A stretch of DNA of 7,375 bases from an uncultured Bacteroidota bacterium (lineage in GTDB: Bacteria > Bacteroidota > Bacteroidia > Chitinophagales > LD1). The notes beneath the pieces are model-generated. The model was not told where the DNA came from, searched no databases, and saw only the letters and a list, made by a program, of their open reading frames with translations. The stretch is from NCBI GenBank assembly GCA_937894725.1, contig CALAYL010000084.1, positions 1 to 7,375 of the forward strand, read 5' to 3'. The translations under genes and the position numbers were made by a program. This document shows, piece after piece, positions 6,945-7,375 of the stretch (position 1 is its first letter; each line of letters starts with the position of its first letter).

Positions 6945-7015
6945 TATTGCTAACCTCTCTGTCCATAGTCTGACGGCAGGCTTGAGGTAGGCGACTACGG
7001 ACTTTAGCAAATAAT
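6945..7015. other. Candidate attC-like imperfect inverted repeat downstream of the DUF3800 gene
   Basis: Outer arms TTGCTAA (6947-6953) and TTAGCAA (7004-7010) are exact inverted repeats. Inside, GTCCATAGTC (6961-6970) pairs with GACTACGGAC (6993-7002) with a single A-C mismatch, around a 22-base loop. The site begins 6 bases after the DUF3800 stop codon. TATTGCTAAC at 6945-6954 is also the exact reverse complement of GTTAGCAATA at 6086-6095, just before that gene, and TTAGCAA(A)TAAT recurs at 6087 and 7004. This is the order expected for an integron-type cassette. However, the right box starts TTT rather than GTT and one spacer is only one base long, so it could instead be a transcript-end hairpin. 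Confidence 0.35.
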
Positions 7016-7126
7016 TTCAACAGCTACCAACTTTCTGTCCGTTGCCTGAAGTAATGCAATTGGTGGGGCCTACCGATAAGGGCAAAAGACGAGATGGGGT
7101 GGATTGGTGAAAACACCAACCACAGG
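7016..7126. other. Unassigned segment between the cassette and the dehydrogenase remnant
   Basis: I recognise no gene here. One frame is open from 7015 to a TGA at 7108 and reads in part LPEVMQLVGPTDKGKRRDG, which could be a scrap of a former gene, but it lacks a start and context. The segment ends in a hairpin, GTGG-A-TTGGTG (7099-7109) pairing with CACCAA-CCAC (7114-7123) around AAAA, three bases before the duplicated dehydrogenase sequence begins. CTTTCTGTCC at 7031-7040 and the next nine bases resemble 6955-6973 (15 of 19 by eye). It may be a piece of a dispersed repeat. Confidence 0.4.
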
Positions 7127-7127
7127 T

Positions 7128-7256
7128 GAAGGCGATGTATTGCGTGTGATGTTGATGGGCTTGAAGCGATTTACGAAATACGAGAGCTATGATACGATAG
7201 CTGCTCGTAGAAGAATAGCAGATAAAATGATTGCTGAAAACGCTTGGTGTTTCTAA
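7128..7256 (+). pseudogene. Displaced 3' end of an acyl-CoA dehydrogenase gene
   Basis: The last 42 codons and stop of an acyl-CoA dehydrogenase, aligned to residues 557-598 of the complete gene at 3848-5644. It reads EGDVLRVMLMGLKRF, then KYESYDTIAARRR where the complete gene has KYETFNTIDARRR, and the same ending IADKMIAENAWCF. Nine codons differ, five silently and four by replacement (Thr/Ser, Phe/Tyr, Asn/Asp, Asp/Ala), with no frameshift. That pattern implies it diverged while still part of a working gene. Nothing before 7127 resembles the enzyme. The frame is open leftward only to a TAA at 7077, and no credible start is present, so it should yield no functional enzyme. Confidence 0.9.
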
Positions 7257-7278
7257 GCTTTTGGTTTCTATAACTTAA

Positions 7279-7313
7279 AAATGCCTCCTGAATATTCAGG
7301 AGGCATTTTTTTT
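7279..7313 (+). terminator. Duplicate intrinsic terminator
   Basis: The palindrome at 7283-7304 is identical to the one at 5671-5692 and runs into eight T residues (7306-7313). On its left are five A residues against three in the first copy, so it could also stop a minus-strand transcript arriving from the right, consistent with a possible convergent gene beyond 7318. It was presumably the original terminator of the gene whose 3' end lies at 7128-7256. Confidence 0.88.
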
Positions 7314-7334
7314 GCTGCTTAATAGGGCGAATAT

Positions 7335-7375
7335 TTACTCAGGAAGTCCATAATACTTACATACTGCTTTGTAGT
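7335..7375 (-). CDS. Possible 3' end of a convergent minus-strand gene, cut by the window edge
   Basis: From the window edge the minus strand is open in two frames. One reads YKAVCKYYGLPE then stops (TAA, 7337-7335). The other reads TTKQYVSIMDFLSKYSPY then stops at 7321-7319. Either could be the C-terminus of a gene entering from the right and ending near the A/T-flanked terminator at 7279-7313. The stretch is too short to identify a product or to choose the frame with confidence; it could also be non-coding. Confidence 0.22.
   Translation of the reverse strand, partial: YKAVCKYYGLPE

Larger units (their letters stand above)
7127..7317 (+). repeat. Right copy of the 191-base direct repeat
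   Basis: Partner of 5515-5705, offset 1612 bases, about 93% identical by hand count. The first 57 bases (7127-7183) are identical, 7184-7235 carry 11 differences, and the stop codon through the terminator carries three. Homology stops just after GCTG at 7317, where the left copy continues GTTGGG... only in the form TTGGGT and the right copy CTTAAT. Confidence 0.95.

Noticed and set aside
5706..7126. Classical insertion sequence or transposon
   Set aside because: There is no transposase, no terminal inverted repeats at the ends of the interval and no short target duplication; the flanking repeat is gene sequence with diverged copies.
7077..7256. Short chimeric gene running into the dehydrogenase remnant from a GTG at 7107
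   Set aside because: The frame is open but the leader is a hairpin, there is no plausible initiation signal, and the product would be only a fragment of the C-terminal helical domain.

Overview
The window looks like Bacteroidota chromosome, probably Chitinophagales/Sphingobacteriia-like. Two adjacent proteins carry a Sec signal peptide plus a C-terminal type IX secretion (T9SS) type A sorting domain, which is largely confined to this phylum. Gene starts are preceded by A-rich leaders rather than Shine-Dalgarno sequences, and coding GC is about 40% by eye. The order within the phylum is inferred, not shown.

Bases 1-5644 hold one plus-strand transcription unit with gaps of 9-15 bases: a FadA-type thiolase missing only its first few residues at the window edge, a 332-residue T9SS-exported protein of unknown function, a 547-residue T9SS-exported lipase/esterase-like alpha/beta hydrolase with an SprB-type repeat, and a 598-residue acyl-CoA dehydrogenase of the long (VLCAD-like) type. 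A strong intrinsic terminator follows at 5667-5701. The thiolase and dehydrogenase are beta-oxidation enzymes. The exported hydrolase between them suggests, by inference, that lipid is hydrolysed outside the cell and the fatty acids are then oxidised.

Bases 5645-6100 contain no convincing gene. They hold the terminator, seven tandem copies of a degenerate 21-base unit in exact register (5738-5893), and two look-alike REP-type hairpins (5949-5975 and 6022-6042). Bases 6101-6940 encode one very AT-rich DUF3800-type protein (predicted RNase H-fold, possibly a nuclease), with composition clearly unlike the operon. It is tightly bracketed by TTAGCAA/TTGCTAA boxes and imperfect inverted repeats laid out like integron attC sites, so it resembles a single-gene cassette. 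No integrase is present.

Bases 6941-7375 hold the downstream attC-like hairpin, an unexplained stretch ending in a hairpin (7099-7123), and then a second copy of the last 42 codons of the dehydrogenase with its stop and terminator (7127-7317). This copy is 191 bases long and offset by exactly 1612 bases from the first. It differs at 14 positions, 11 of them in one 52-base block, so it looks like a diverged allele rather than a fresh duplication. The arrangement is that of a small island lodged in the 3' end of the dehydrogenase gene, with the gene kept whole on the left and a displaced 3' end on the right. Beyond it, a minus-strand gene may converge on the duplicated terminator.
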